Assembly: GCF_014805685.1 (NCBI RefSeq)
Contig: NC_060887.1
Span: 16,398,463 to 16,462,462 of the forward strand
DNA from: Silurus meridionalis
Lineage: Eukaryota > Chordata > Actinopteri > Siluriformes > Siluridae
DNA length: 64,000 nucleotides
Direction: 5' to 3'
Made by a program: the position numbers and the translations under genes
Part shown: positions 12,341 to 25,500 of the stretch, in pieces
Numbering within the stretch: the stretch's first letter is position 1
How the letters are laid out: each line of letters opens with the position of its first letter
Notes under the pieces: model-generated
Seen by the model: the letters and a program-made list of their open reading frames with translations, nothing else
Databases searched by the model: none
What the model was told of the DNA's origin: nothing

Positions 12341-12345
<5 letters not shown>

Positions 12346-12401
<56 letters not shown>
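12346..12401. repeat. (TA)n microsatellite
   Basis: About 28 TA units in the first col14a1 intron. Confidence 0.95.
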
Positions 12402-12404
<3 letters not shown>

Positions 12405-12945
12405 CTATTAAGTAATGCAAGATATATTTTATATATCTGTTGTCTTTTTCGTTATCATAGCTTTGAATCCCCTATAGCTTACTAAATCCATAACAAATAT
12501 ATATAATACTTTTCACTTACATAATTTTACAAATGCAGTCTGTATAAGGCAAGTAAAACCCACACATGTATAGGTTTAGTATTTATTGCTTTCGAAATAT
12601 TGTCTTCATCATCCTCCTTATGATCATAATCATCATTACCTGACCCTGATATAGTCCAGTGTTGAAACTTGAATAAAGAGAGAAAGAGCAAGCCTAGGCA
12701 TCTTACAAAAAGCTGCATCCAGCCTTCAGGCTGACTGACAAGAGCCTGTACGGATCTACTCGTTCTCATGAACAACAATAGCAACTCAGGAAATGGATTC
12801 TTATTGTCTGTTCTTTACATTGCAACAAAGTCCTCAGTGTTTCTGACCCACAGAATGGCGTGTCCCTGCCCCCATCCCGGTCTCTCCTCGAGGCAATGTC
12901 CAGCAGCTTTAGCACTCGCCACTCTTCTTTTCTCCCTCGCTATAG

Positions 12946-12982
12946 GTACAGAAGAGGCTCAGTGGCTCGCTCGTCTGAAGGA
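12946..12982 (+). other. col14a1: 5' UTR part of the signal-peptide exon, with end of a uORF
   Basis: The exon begins after CTCGCTATAG. A uORF starting at 11870 in exon 1 (ATG CTG AAG CAG) would continue in frame across the splice and stop at TGA 12976-12978, after 14 codons. That is only four bases before the ATG at 12983. This depends on the proposed exon 1. Confidence 0.5.
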
Positions 12983-13070
12983 ATGCAGGTGGTCAGGCTG
13001 AGAATGGCCCTGTGGTGGCTGCTAATCTTCCTGGCTTTGATGCAGTTTCCACAACCTGCAAAGGGGCAAA
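12983..13070 (+). CDS. col14a1: col14a1 coding exon 1: signal peptide
   Basis: Starts ATGCAGGTGGTC; encodes a basic N terminus, the hydrophobic core [12 protein letters not shown] and a probable signal-peptidase site after AKG. The donor is CAAA|GTAAGT, leaving phase 1. A second in-frame ATG at 13004 has a stronger Kozak context (A at -3, G at +4) and would still give a complete signal peptide, so the exact start is open. The human signal peptide also ends in a Gly-Gln at this exon junction. Confidence 0.88.
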
Positions 13071-15517
13071 GTAAGTATTCATATCACTCTGCTTGCTTCC
13101 ATGTGCAAGTTTAGTTGAGGCATTTCTTACTCATGTCGCTCATTATGTGAATTGCCTTTCTGTTCTTTATCGTGGACTGTATCGTGGACATTTTCCTTGA
13201 TTGAGAAACCTCTACAAAGTGGTGTTAATTGATTATTTGAGAAGTATAAAATCCCAGACTGTTGATCAGTCTTTAGTAAGTCCAGATATAGAGAGAAGGC
13301 AAAAAAATCCCTCAGGAGGACTTAAGTGTATAATTGGTTGGTCTGCTCGGAAGGAGTGTTGCATTCCTGCCAGAGGCCAGTCCACTGCAAGGTATAAGCA
13401 CATGGATTATTTTCTCTCTTCAGCTTCTTTCTCTCTCTGTTTCTCTCAATTCCACTTTCTGCACTCTTTGACTGACAAACAGGTGTACAGTTGCCTGTCT
13501 ATTAGTATGGAGAACACTGTTTAGCCTACTCTATCTTTCTGTCTGACTTAACACTGCTGCACTGCTGGCAGGATTTCCTTCACGATCAAAAAAATGTGAA
13601 AAGCATTTAGTGTGATTCCTGTCTGTATGTGACTAAGTTTTGCAATGGCCCTGCAAAACTCTTCTACATATAAGGGTTTAAAGTATCCCCCGAGACATCT
13701 AAAAGGAAAGCAGATCAAGCAAACGAAGAAAGGAGAAAAGTATAGCCTGTGTCTTACAGACAGAATGACAGGGTGTGTGTCGCATTGGCATTCTGAACAG
13801 AGGCACCTGATTGAAGTCAGGGAGCAAATCTGCAGAGTGGAAAACGTGCAGAAATACGCAGCGTAAAACTTGCTGAATATGAATGGGAGTATCAGATGTT
13901 GATGAAAGCCATTTTGTGCACAGTGTGATGAGACTTTGTGGGAAGCCTATTATATCTATATCTCTGTCTTTGAGTTGTAGTGAAATCCGACAAAAATTTC
14001 CAAATCATCACTAAGACGAATCTTATCTAAGACCCAAAAATAGTTTTAACCAGCTGCACTACTAGAAGTAACATTGGTTCACTCAAATGGTTGGAATTTT
14101 ATACATTTCTCAGGAAAAGGCTTAAACTCTCAGCTGGGTCGGTTTTAGGGAGTGCGAGAATCTGTCACCGTCGCCTCGCCTGATGCCTCGGCGCGGATTT
14201 ACACTCTATTGCATCTCATTAATTCTTCTGAATACATAGCGAAACAGTCATGACCCGTCTGTCTTCTGTAGGTGTTAATATTTTAATTCCCCCAGCAGGG
14301 ATTTCCATGCTGGTAAAAGATTAAAGTTCAAAAGAGGCCCGAGTCATTTAAGTGAGCGGAAGAGTGACGATAAAAGGAGTCTGTGGATTTGGAGTAAGTG
14401 CTCTCTGCCAAAGTCTTCAAACGGATGAAAAATAAGCTCATCAAAGGCTGGTGGATTTGCTGGCTGCACGTCTTTAATATACAAAGATACGGGACCTCCT
14501 GCGCCTTTATCTTTTCATTGACAAGTCGTCACTTGTTACCATTAAACCGTAATGGTGGCATAAACAATCAGTGAAGGCACTTTCATAAGTAATCCTTTAG
14601 CCAGGTTTTGATACGTTTCTTAAGGTTTCAGGACTTAGGAAGTGTCCATGGCAGTGATGTACATATGTATCACTTTAACTGAAATAGCAACAGTAGCCCA
14701 GAACTTTTTTTTTCAGGAATCAGACCCCCCCCACCCCCCCACACACACATACACACATTGTCTTATATAAAATGTTTGCAACGTGCTCTTATACAAGCGG
14801 AGTTCAGTTCAACATCCCTCAAAGGCACAGGTCCTTTTTTTTTGAGAGTGCAGAAATGAGTGAAGAGTCGATGGTCTCTTCAGAACTGAGTGTGGAGTCG
14901 ATGGTCTCTTGAGAAGAGAGATCTCTGCCTCCTCAGTGAACAAATCGCAGCTGAAATCCAATCTTCCATTTCAGGTTTGTGAATTTAGAGCAGTTTATGT
15001 ATCTCGTAGTATTTTCCACCCCCTCTGTTCTTGTCGCCGGAGTAGTGCTTGTAATAGACTTGACTTTCTACTCAAAATTGCTTATCTTTACATGCCCACA
15101 TTTAGCGTACAGTACACTACTGTACATAATTGTAGTGTTTTATCTGTGTGGCAGCATGTAAAGGAATGATGGCGATTCCTGCTTGTCTGTGCGTAGAAAT
15201 AGTGAGCGAAACAGCACTTTGGGCTTTCATTGTGATTCAACAGGAATGTGTGTGCACTGGGCGTGGTGGCTAAGCACATGGATAACTCTTTATGGCTTTT
15301 TAAAACTGAGTCACGGTCACAAGAATTAAATCTCCTCTAAAGGTTAATTATTTTGGGAGACCTGACCTTTTATCAGTACTAATAAAAAGGCTTTGTAAAA
15401 TGGTGCTTTCTGTACTGGCTTTTCTCCTCTGTTAAAAATCTATATCTAGGGATGGGTGTTGACTTAATGAAAAGCTGCAAGCTATATTCCCCCCCCCCAA
15501 TGAATTCACATAGCCCA

Positions 15518-15603
<86 letters not shown>

Positions 15604-17537
15604 AAGAAAGTTTATTATGATACATTAAAAACATTAAAAATGTATCATAAATGCAAAAATGCATTTTCCCGGTCTCTACTGAAAAATATTTGACAATAGA
15701 ACTGCTTAACACCTATCCCTAGTTATTAAAACACTGCAGTAGAGTCTAACCTAGATGTAAAAAGCCTGAGAAAGTGTAAATATTTGTTCTGAAGCTTTCT
15801 TTTCTCGTCTCTTGTAAAATCTTTGGTTTGATTGCACCTGATATACTGTACAAAAATGGACAAAAGTTTGTGGACTTCTGACCACAACATTCATATGTGC
15901 TTTTTGAACATCCCATTTCACATGTAGTCCTCATTTAAAGTTAATCCACTCTACTGGGAAGATGATCAACAAGTTTGCTTTTGGACATTTGTGCTCACCG
16001 GTGCATAAATAAAGTCATGTACTGATGTAGGGTGAGGAGCCCTGGGGTGCAGTCCGCATTCCAATTCATCCTTTGTGTTCAATAGGGTTGAGGTCAGAGC
16101 TCTATAGCAGGCCACTCAAGATCTTCCATTCCAAACCATATCTTTATGGAGTTAGCATTGTGAGCTTTGGGTCTCTAAAGTAAAAGGGAAAAATTATGTT
16201 ACCACACCAAAAACATCCTATACAATTGTGCACTTTCAACTTCATTGTAAACAGTTTGGGAAAGATTACTGTACATATGGTTGAAAAAGCTAGGTGTCCC
16301 AATACTTTTGTCCATATAGTGTATAATTGCATGCAAGTATATAATATATATATATAATAAATGTAATTTTGACATTTTGTTTCTTTTCTAGTTGCAGGCC
16401 CACGAAGAATGCGATTTAAAGTCATGGGTCTTGACAAGTTGCATGTGTTTTGGAAAGAGCCAAAGGGAGAATACGATGGCTATAGATTTATTTACAACAG
16501 TGTGCCAGGTGAGAATCATAAACGTGTCTAAGGATAATAATACAATGCTCTTTGTTCATTACTTCTAAGTGCCTATTTGTGCCTATTTGTCCAAAGCTAG
16601 AAAAGATCCTATAGCACTTACAAGCCTGCAATTTGCACCCATTCACATAAAATCCTGACAGTTTCCCATTTAACCTGATGGCTCATGTAGAGCTGCACAT
16701 TATCACAGCTGGTTATCATAGTGAAGTCCTTTGCAAAATAAAAAAAAAAAAAATACTAAAAAAAAAAAAAACATTCTGAAATATCTGGTGTGTGCTATGA
16801 GTCAGATTAGCTTATTATACTGAGGCTGCAAAAAAGACCCCATCGTGTCATTATATGAAATACTCATCATACTACACTGAGATGTACAGCTGTAGCAATA
16901 TATAGTCCATATTGTGTGATCTAAATCACTGCAGATGTTCTGTTTTCAAACACGTTTTTGACAACGATTTAGTGTAGAATAACATGGACCAAGGCAAGAA
17001 CCTTGGTTTGTAGCAAAGCTTTGTGAGGATCAGGAGCTTATTAGCCACCGGGGCTCTTAGCTCACCCTTTTGTTAAAGGCCAAAATCCTTTTCCTAGGGA
17101 CAATACCAGACCATGTCCAAACGCGCTGCATTCTTTAGCATTCCTCTGCCTATATTGAACCTGGCATGACAGAAAGACCATTCCTCATTATCCAGTTAAG
17201 CAGAATGAACAGATGGGAAGGGCTATCATTTCTGTTATAGCAACTTACTCTCTGTGACCAGAGTGGTTTTAATTGCTGGAATTAGTTCCATTGGTAGAGG
17301 AAGGTATTGGCGAGATGGAAAGGGTTGAATAAGGACGTGTGATGATGTAAATCAGAGAGCAAGCACTGACTGCAGTGTGTTTTTTAAGGGGGGCTGTGCT
17401 CAGCCTGGAGCGATGCACCGGAAGCAAAACAGGTCATGGCAAGGTCACCATCATCGTTTACAGTATTAGATGTCAGCTGAACGTGTTTGAAATCCCATAA
17501 CTGTGCTGCCATCACTGAGCTTAAGAAGACATAGACA

Positions 17538-17582
<45 letters not shown>

Positions 17583-20500
17583 GTTTACCTTCAGTAAAAA
17601 GCTGGAAACGTTATGGCTTCCTTGATTCGAGAGCTAAAAGGCCCCCACGTATCCTGATGCTTTTTGCTTGTCAGATTTGGCTCAGATCTCTGCTGAGTGC
17701 AAAAATTAAACAAACAAAGTTAAACTTTATATTTTGGCTTGGATATTGGACTTGAGTGTTGTCTTTTTCAAATGAAAACATAGAAGATGAATTTTCCCAT
17801 GAACATTAGTGCTGGAAGCATCAGTGTTATTGCATGCCTATTTTCTGGTGTTGATCAGTACTCCCTCATAAAAGCCTCATAAAATTTAACAGTAAGTCTA
17901 CAGTAAATTTTGTTTTCTCTGAGGCAAAATACAACTTTTGAATACTTTGATGCCCTTTAACTGGGTCTTAAACCCTGGTAACACTTTGCTGCCTGCAGCA
18001 TTTTTCTTGCAATTGTTGTTAAGAAGTGCTGACACATCAGCAAAATGAAGGTCTTTAGCCCTTGAACCTCTTCAGTCTTCTCTAACCCCAATCATGCTCC
18101 AAGTGGTTGCTGAGCAAGCACAATTTAACCCACTCCTCATTCGAATTGATCTCTTGGTGGGCCATGAGGATTTAAATCGGTATCTTTGGACAGTTTTCTG
18201 ATTTGGAGAGGCCATGCCAGGATTTTCTGTAGAGCACTGGAATTGGGTAGAGCCACAGCAGAGATTTTTTTGTGTGAAGCCAGTGAAGAAAAGTTAAAGT
18301 TCAGCAAAAGTGGACGAGTTGTGAAACAGAAACTAAACAGCACAGAGTGCGCAAGAAATGCAGTCATTCTCACACGGATTGAACTTTCCCAAAACTTCCA
18401 GTAGGTACATTAGAATGTCTAGTGTACACTTAGGTACTCTCGAGGTGGCAGCTCAGTGGTTAAGGCATTGGACTCTGGATCAGAAGGTCACAAGTTGAAA
18501 TCCTTGAGTAAGGCCCTTAACCCTTAGCTGCTCAGTTGTAAGTTACTCTGAATCAGGACGTCTGCCAAGTGCCATAAATATGATAGAATAGTGAAATATA
18601 ATACATTCAAATTCTTTCTACAGGAGGACGAAGCCTGAGCTTTCTTTATGAACAAGTCAATTTAAAGACATGCACCAGTGAATCAGAATCTACATGTTAT
18701 TCATAAAGCTGTCACACTCTGATTTTTGCATTCTGACAGCAAATCGGTGTAATCCGTTAGAGAATATCACTTTGTTGCTCTTCACAGAAATTGACACTAT
18801 GAATTAAAGAGAAAGGCTTATCATACAAAAAGGTGTGGAGTGACATTTTGGTTTGGACAGTATTGCTTTTATTTTTTTTAGGTGAGTTTTATCTATTGGG
18901 GTATTAGAATGAAATACATTTTACAGTGAAAAAGTGTTTAAAAGTTAAGTTTTAAGGTAAAAGTGGTTTTTAGTGGTTTAAATTAGTACATTATTAATAT
19001 TCTATGTACTAAATTCATCCATGTACATACACTATATGTACAAAAGTTTGTGGACACCTGACTTTTTGACCATCCCATTCCACATTTATTCCCCATTTGC
19101 ACAGTGTGTTGTTGGAGATTATTTATTGCTTATTCAGCTACAAGGGTGTTAGTGAAGTCAGCTATTGATGTACAGTGAGGAGGCTTTCGGTGCAGTCACT
19201 ATTCCAATTTACCTCAAAGGTGTTCAATAGGGTTGAGGTCAGAGCTCTATAGCAGGCCACTCCAACCCATGTAAACTATATCTTCTAGGCACTGGCCTGG
19301 TGCACAGGGGCATTGTCATGCTGGGACAGGTTTGGGTTTTCAAGTTTAATGTTACTACATCCAAAGACATCATCATAGACATGCAGGCACACATAATTGT
19401 GTGCCTGCAACTTTAAGGTAAAAGTTCGGGGAATAACCATGTATGGATGGAAAAGTCAGGTGTCCAATACTTTTGTCTATATATTGTATCTGGTCAAATC
19501 CAAGGTGTGAATTTTGTTGTAGTGTAGTGGTTTAGATTGGCAACAATTTTGTTGAGAAAAAAACACAACTTGAACAGATTACTGACTAGCGAATGCATAA
19601 ATGTTTCCACATATGTACAGAAAATGTACAGTATTGTGGTTATATATATGCTACAGTGTTGTGGAAATAATAGTAAAATAGTTAAATTTAGTTTTTTTTT
19701 TCAAATGAATTCAATTTCTTGTATATGTAAGTAAGTACAAATCACTAAAATCATTTCATTTACTTGTTTTATTTGTGCAATAACTTTGAATCCTTTGAAC
19801 CTTTAAAAGGTTAAATCATTTTTATTTAGTCATTGTTTTTTAGTTTTAGATGCAGAAAAATGTGCTTTAATTTAATTAACTGATAAATATCTTGGGATTC
19901 TAATGGAATTTAAAACAGTCAAAAATCATTTTAACCCGCGATTCTTTTCCGACATATGACAGATTTCAGAGGACCTTCTTTAACACTGCTGGACCTAATC
20001 ACGTCCTTACAACTCATTAAGCTGATAATTGCATCTCGATTCTTGTCACCAAACCTCCCAACAGAATGCTTCTTGCGGAATCGTCCTGTAAACAGATTGC
20101 TTCCACACCAATCGCTTGACATTGAGCCTCGAATCGGCACTTGGAATAAGGAATGAGCCCCGATAGCTTTGTTAGCGTTAATGAAACGGCATAGTAATGC
20201 ATGCTAATGAACCTTCTGTCAATGATTTCCGTCTGATCGTAGATGGAGAGAGGAATGAGCTTCGAATTGGGAAGGGTCAAACCAAAGCAATAATAAATGA
20301 CTTCAATCCCACAAAGGAGTACACAGTGAAGGTTATAGCTGTAAGGGGAAGTCAGCAAAGCAGAGCACTTGCAGGAAGCTTCGCAGGTATGGAAAACACA
20401 CGCAGCATCATATCATTACAGTTTTAATGTCATTACGGTTTACCAACGTGAATTACGTTTGGACGTTGCACTATGTATGTTTACTATGCCATTATAATAA

Positions 20501-22041
20501 TACTATATACAATAAAACTAAATGGTAATTTTCAGATACGATAGATTGCTTCATGGCATTTACTCATGTTACACTTTAAAAAAAAAAAAAAGCTTTCAGT
20601 ACAGATACAAATATTTATGTTTTGCAGCTCAGGCCCGGGAATTTGACAAAGAAACCACCCAACCACCAAGAATCAATGAGATGCCTACAGAGGATGGTAT
20701 TGCGCTATCAGGAGGTAAAGAAAAGACTTAAATATAACTAGACATTTAGTTTCTCTCACAAATACACACTTTCTTTTCCAACACTCTCTCCTTTCTCCAC
20801 TCTGAATCATTATTTCAACTTTGCTGGTGGGAAATGACCCTCTGTCAAGACCTTTGAGACTGGCTGTAGACATCAGTGAAGTATAAAGATTTCAGTCAAG
20901 CGCATGTGTGGAGGTCATCGCTCCAACCAGGCACCTCTGCTTATAGCGCTTTTGTCTCTTGATAGAAAAATGTGCATGTTCATGAAGCTAAGGTCAAAGA
21001 TAATGAACCAGTTTGGAAATGAAGATGTCTCTTTAGGCCAGTTATGTGTGAAAGTGTGTATCTAGATGAGTCGCACTGTGTTTATCCGAGGGCAGTCTGT
21101 GGTGTTTGTGTTTGTAATGGCATTACAAGGTGCCGTGAGAGAAGACACTTTAATAGATTGTGCTTTGAGTAAGGATCTGAGTGTACTTTCAATATCTGTG
21201 TGATCATCTGTGAACAAAACAAGTACATGTATGTCCATGTGGGAGCATTATCACAGCAGGTACAGAATAGGTATCCAGGCTGATCAATCAGCACGGCTGC
21301 TGCTGCTGCTGCTGTGCGGCGTGAGAGAAGACCGTTAGAGGGTCTAATGGGTCGAGCTATGGCCATTTGTTTTAGAGAGTGCAAAATCCAATATGGACTG
21401 TGAAGGTTTTGAAATATGCTGTAGGGCTCGGTGGTGTGCTTGGGCCCCTCATCAGGACCACAGCGTGGCAAAAGCATGTGGGAGAAAACCACATGGAGTC
21501 AGAAGTTGCTCACAGACTGTAATTTTGGACACCTCACTGGAATGCTGCCGGGTAGCACAGATTTAGACTGAGGTTTTTTTTTAGGAAGCTATGAAATATT
21601 ATCAGAGTGCTTTTTTTCTCTCTTTCAGATGGTATAAATATGACGCTAATATGGACAATTTGGCACACAGGCCTATGTGTAGTATTATAGAGAAATAATA
21701 AAGGCATGAGAGACTTAATGATAACAAGAGAGAGGCTGATAGGCAGCTCTGGGCAATACTTTTTATAGCCTGAGGCTTCCCACACGGAAATGTGGTGTTT
21801 ATTGTTTTTATATTCTTACTTTTTACATCAGACCGTGGCATTTCGTTTGGTGTGGTGGCGAGTAAAATAAGAACCGGAGTAAGACAAAAGAATTCCATAA
21901 CAAAGAACTCTCTTTTCCAACACAGATCACGTCTGATGCTCAGCATGAATGATTCTGAAGTTTTTATATTTCTATTTTAGATATGTGTTCAAAAGCAGAG
22001 GGTTTTTCCCTCCTGGCCACCCACCTTAGAGATGATTTAGC

Positions 22042-22100
<59 letters not shown>

Positions 22101-22458
22101 CTGGCTGGTGTTGTATTCTATCACAAGATCACACTTCCTTTTGAAGTGGCTCTCCTGGGATTCTGCCCAAATAGACAGAATAAAAGTAAACAAGTCCTCA
22201 TGTGGGATGTGAATCTCATATTTGAGCGCTATGTTTTTTTTTTTTTTAAGAATTCTCACCACTGATGAATGATGCGCCAGTTCTTCAGAGTGTTGTCAGC
22301 TTCAATTCTCGCACGCTTAAAAGCCTAGAGATACCACCTGCTGTACTGATTCATGTTTAACATCTGGATGTGGCAGGCAATCACCAACAGCATCTCCCCT
22401 CACACCAATATCAAACAGCTGTCTGTGGCTTCTAGTCACAGGAGTCCAGAAATTACAG

Positions 22459-22500
<42 letters not shown>

Positions 22501-25500
22501 AAGAGAAGAGAGGGAGGTGGTGATTGTTTTACCTGAGAGAAAGACAGAGACAGAGAAATATGGGGAATGAGACATGGAGGCGTCGCCTTCAGAAAGCAAT
22601 TAGTTTGAGACTCCAGTGCCTGGTAAAGCCACCTGGAGCAGCATTGTTTTTTTTTTTTTACTTGTGGTAAAAGGTGGTGATTATCAGAAGTCTCATCCTC
22701 CTCACATTTAACCGTGTGGGTAATGGTGAATGTGACAGAAGTGTGATAATGGGCTTTGCAGACTTTTGGCCAGAGGGCAGGACAATGATGAGCCGCATGT
22801 CAGAAATGCAACAAGACCTGCAGCTACTGTAATCTTCGTTTGATACAGACAAGGTGATACATCCCCGTTCTCAAGAGAGCGGCAAACAAGCTGACAGCGT
22901 CGATGCATAAGGTTGGACTCTCCCTAGGTGGCCGTGCTTTTTAATGGAAATGTGCAGTGTGGTTTTACTTAGCGATTTTGTGCAGGTAAACACTTTTAAT
23001 AAGGGGTCCAGTCCTGGACAGAGACAGCTGTCCTCTAGGGCTCTCCAGTTCACTGCATTATGCAGCGCTAGGTGCTTTGCGGCTGAGAATGCCATATTTA
23101 AGAGGCTTTTGTAAAAGAGACATCACGGCTTTTGGAGGTAAAGACAGCTAGAAAAAACCTGAGAGTCTGGGTGTCAGATTCGCAGTAATGCATGTCCTGT
23201 TACCTGCATGTTGGTCTGGAATTCTGATGAGTATATTAGCAAGGATTTTTCTAAGCTATAATTAAAAATCGAACGGCACACATTTTTAGAATGCAAATGA
23301 TATTAATTATGCACTTACGATATTCTGGTCTCATCTGACACGAATTAAGCAACGTTTTACACCGAGGAAATTCTAATCATGTCCCAGTGTGTACTCTAAT
23401 TGAAAGGGTTGCTGTATTACTGTATCCCAATTACAGGAAAATTCGTGTTGTTGAGAGCTTTGTTTTACTGCTACACACCGAATCCGCTGCTTTCATCAGC
23501 TTGAGGTGAGTGTTTAAAGCTCAGCTCTGATACTGTCACTTGCCCTAGTACAACAATTTCCTCTTAATCTCATACTGATCGAGCGTGTTTGTGTCAAATC
23601 TGTTTTGTTGATTAATCTTGAGCTGGTACTCTGGTGTAATCCACATAGCCATATGGCCGGCAACAAAATGTCAGCTTTCTAAAACCCAAATCATGTCACT
23701 GAATGGAATCAGAGAGCCGCAGTGTTGTAATGACTCTGGTGGTCACTCTTTCAATTTGTTTGTCTACACGGAAAAAAACACAATTGAGCGGGCCATCATT
23801 AAATTGTCTGACCGGGTAGTGCAATTTAATTGACTTTCTGCATTAGTTACTGTCATGTTTATTCAAAGGTCTTCATTTCTCATGTTGCCTAATGGTAGGC
23901 TAATATACTTTAAGATGTTTATTATTTGCATCTAAATGCTCATTTACATGGTCATGAGCAGGCAAGTGTAGAAGCATTCATGCAACTGAGCTCCATCTCT
24001 TAGGTTCTGGTTTGTTTATTGCTTTCCCTGACCTGTTCTTGCATTGCCTTTGCTGGATGATGAGCACATTACATTTGTTGTCTGTGTGTGTTTGTGTGTT
24101 TGAGGCGAGGCACTGTTTCATTTCCAATTTAATATATCGGACTATAATTAAGATTGGGGGCAGCTCAAGGGCTACTGATGCAATCACAGGTATCTGGCAT
24201 ATTATCTGGAGACTAAACCTGACTAGAAATGGCCCTCGCCTACAGCCACACCGGCCTGAGAACACCCGATCTTCTACGATCTCAGAAGCTAACCAGGATT
24301 GAGGCATCAATCCGGGTTTAGACTGTATGATTACAGTGGTCTTTTAAGCTTATTACTTGTCACACTGTGCCATAAGGTGGGTGCTGTCCATGGTACATAA
24401 TACAACAGAGATCTTCTAACGCAGAGGTCACCAACTACCAGGTTGCGACCGAGTACAGGGCCGTGGAAGAGTTGCTACCTGGTCGCAAAGATCTTCTGGG
24501 AATAATGTCTATAGACATGAGACTGTATTATTTATTGTGAGTTTTGCACTTTAACAGCCGCGAAAAGTGTTAAACAACCATCCCTCAAATGTTTCTTTAG
24601 TGGAGGAGGTAGGAAAAAAACAAGTCTTTGAGAAAGAAATATGATTCTTGTCTCAAATACAGTATGGGCTCATGATCCAAAACCCTTGTGTGTAATATGT
24701 GGAGATACATTAGCTAATTAGTCAATGAAGCCCTCAATATATAGTCCAGTCTGATGGCATTTCGTGATATAGACACAAAATGGAATCTATTGATTCGTGT
24801 TCATAGACACGAATTCCTCTTTTTTCCTGTGTCACTGAGGACAACTTTCTATGTAATGTATTTCAATAGAAAGTATTGTAAGTTTTCTTTCTGCCACTGG
24901 ATAGCTTCTGCCAGTGGTTCTTTCCACTCAAAATACAGTAAATATATTCTCCCTGTTAACGAGGGAGACTGCGTTAATTAGAGACACACACATTTATTAC
25001 AGTATAACCCTAACCCTTACTCTAACCCTAACTGTATATTTTCTGCCTTATTCTCTGATAAAAAAGATTAACTTTAGCATTTCTGTCAGCATTACCCATG
25101 ATCCTCTGTCTCTGTTGCCAGACAAAGGCAGACGTGGTGAGTGACATGAAAAAAGAGGATAATTTGTGTCCATGAACACAAATCAATAGATTACAGTTTG
25201 TGACTATATCACGAAGTGACGTGAGACTGTGCTGCAATTTTGCTTCCACATCTATGCACACAGTTTTGGGAAACAAAAATTTAATGTTAAATAAGTAAAT
25301 GAAAGATTTACCAATTACTATTTCCTGCTTACTGCATCAATCAGCACAATCCAGGTTTGTTCAGAAAGACACTTTAAAGTGGGTTTGATGTATTTATTTT
25401 TTTGCAAATCGACAGCTGGCTTTGCACTGTCCAGTGTTCTGCTGGTTTTGCCGTGCCAAATAAAATTCACACGTGGTAAAAGAATTTTGAGTAAGTTAAA

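Larger units (their letters stand above)
13071..16391 (+). other. col14a1: col14a1 intron between coding exons 1 and 2
   Basis: A 3.3-kb intron. It holds an imperfect tandem duplication at 14858-14920 (unit with GAGTCGATGGTCTCTT), a C/CA-rich patch near 14724-14758, a (TA)n microsatellite at 15521-15598 and a Tc1/mariner-like MITE at 15841-16323. No exon was recognised. Confidence 0.7.
16509..20242 (+). other. col14a1: col14a1 intron between coding exons 2 and 3
   Basis: A 3.7-kb intron with poly-A runs near 16740-16771, (GA)n at 17540-17579, a SINE at 18439-18590 and a MITE at 19028-19488. Open frames on both strands around 18137-18404 show no recognisable domain. Confidence 0.7.

Noticed and set aside
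18137..18404. Overlapping open frames on both strands as a possible small gene
   Set aside because: No recognisable motif, no splice sites in a suitable frame, and no match to the collagen XIV domain order.
19931..20358. Minus-strand open frames overlapping col14a1 exon 3
   Set aside because: Explained as shadows of the + strand FN3-1 exon and its flank.
21082..21492. 136-codon open frame on the minus strand with an Ala run
   Set aside because: The Ala run comes from a short CTG/CAG repeat at about 21298-21315; the rest matches nothing I recognise.
24238..24306. A functional 5S rRNA gene
   Set aside because: Only about half of the gene is present, with substitutions and an insertion; the 3' half is missing.
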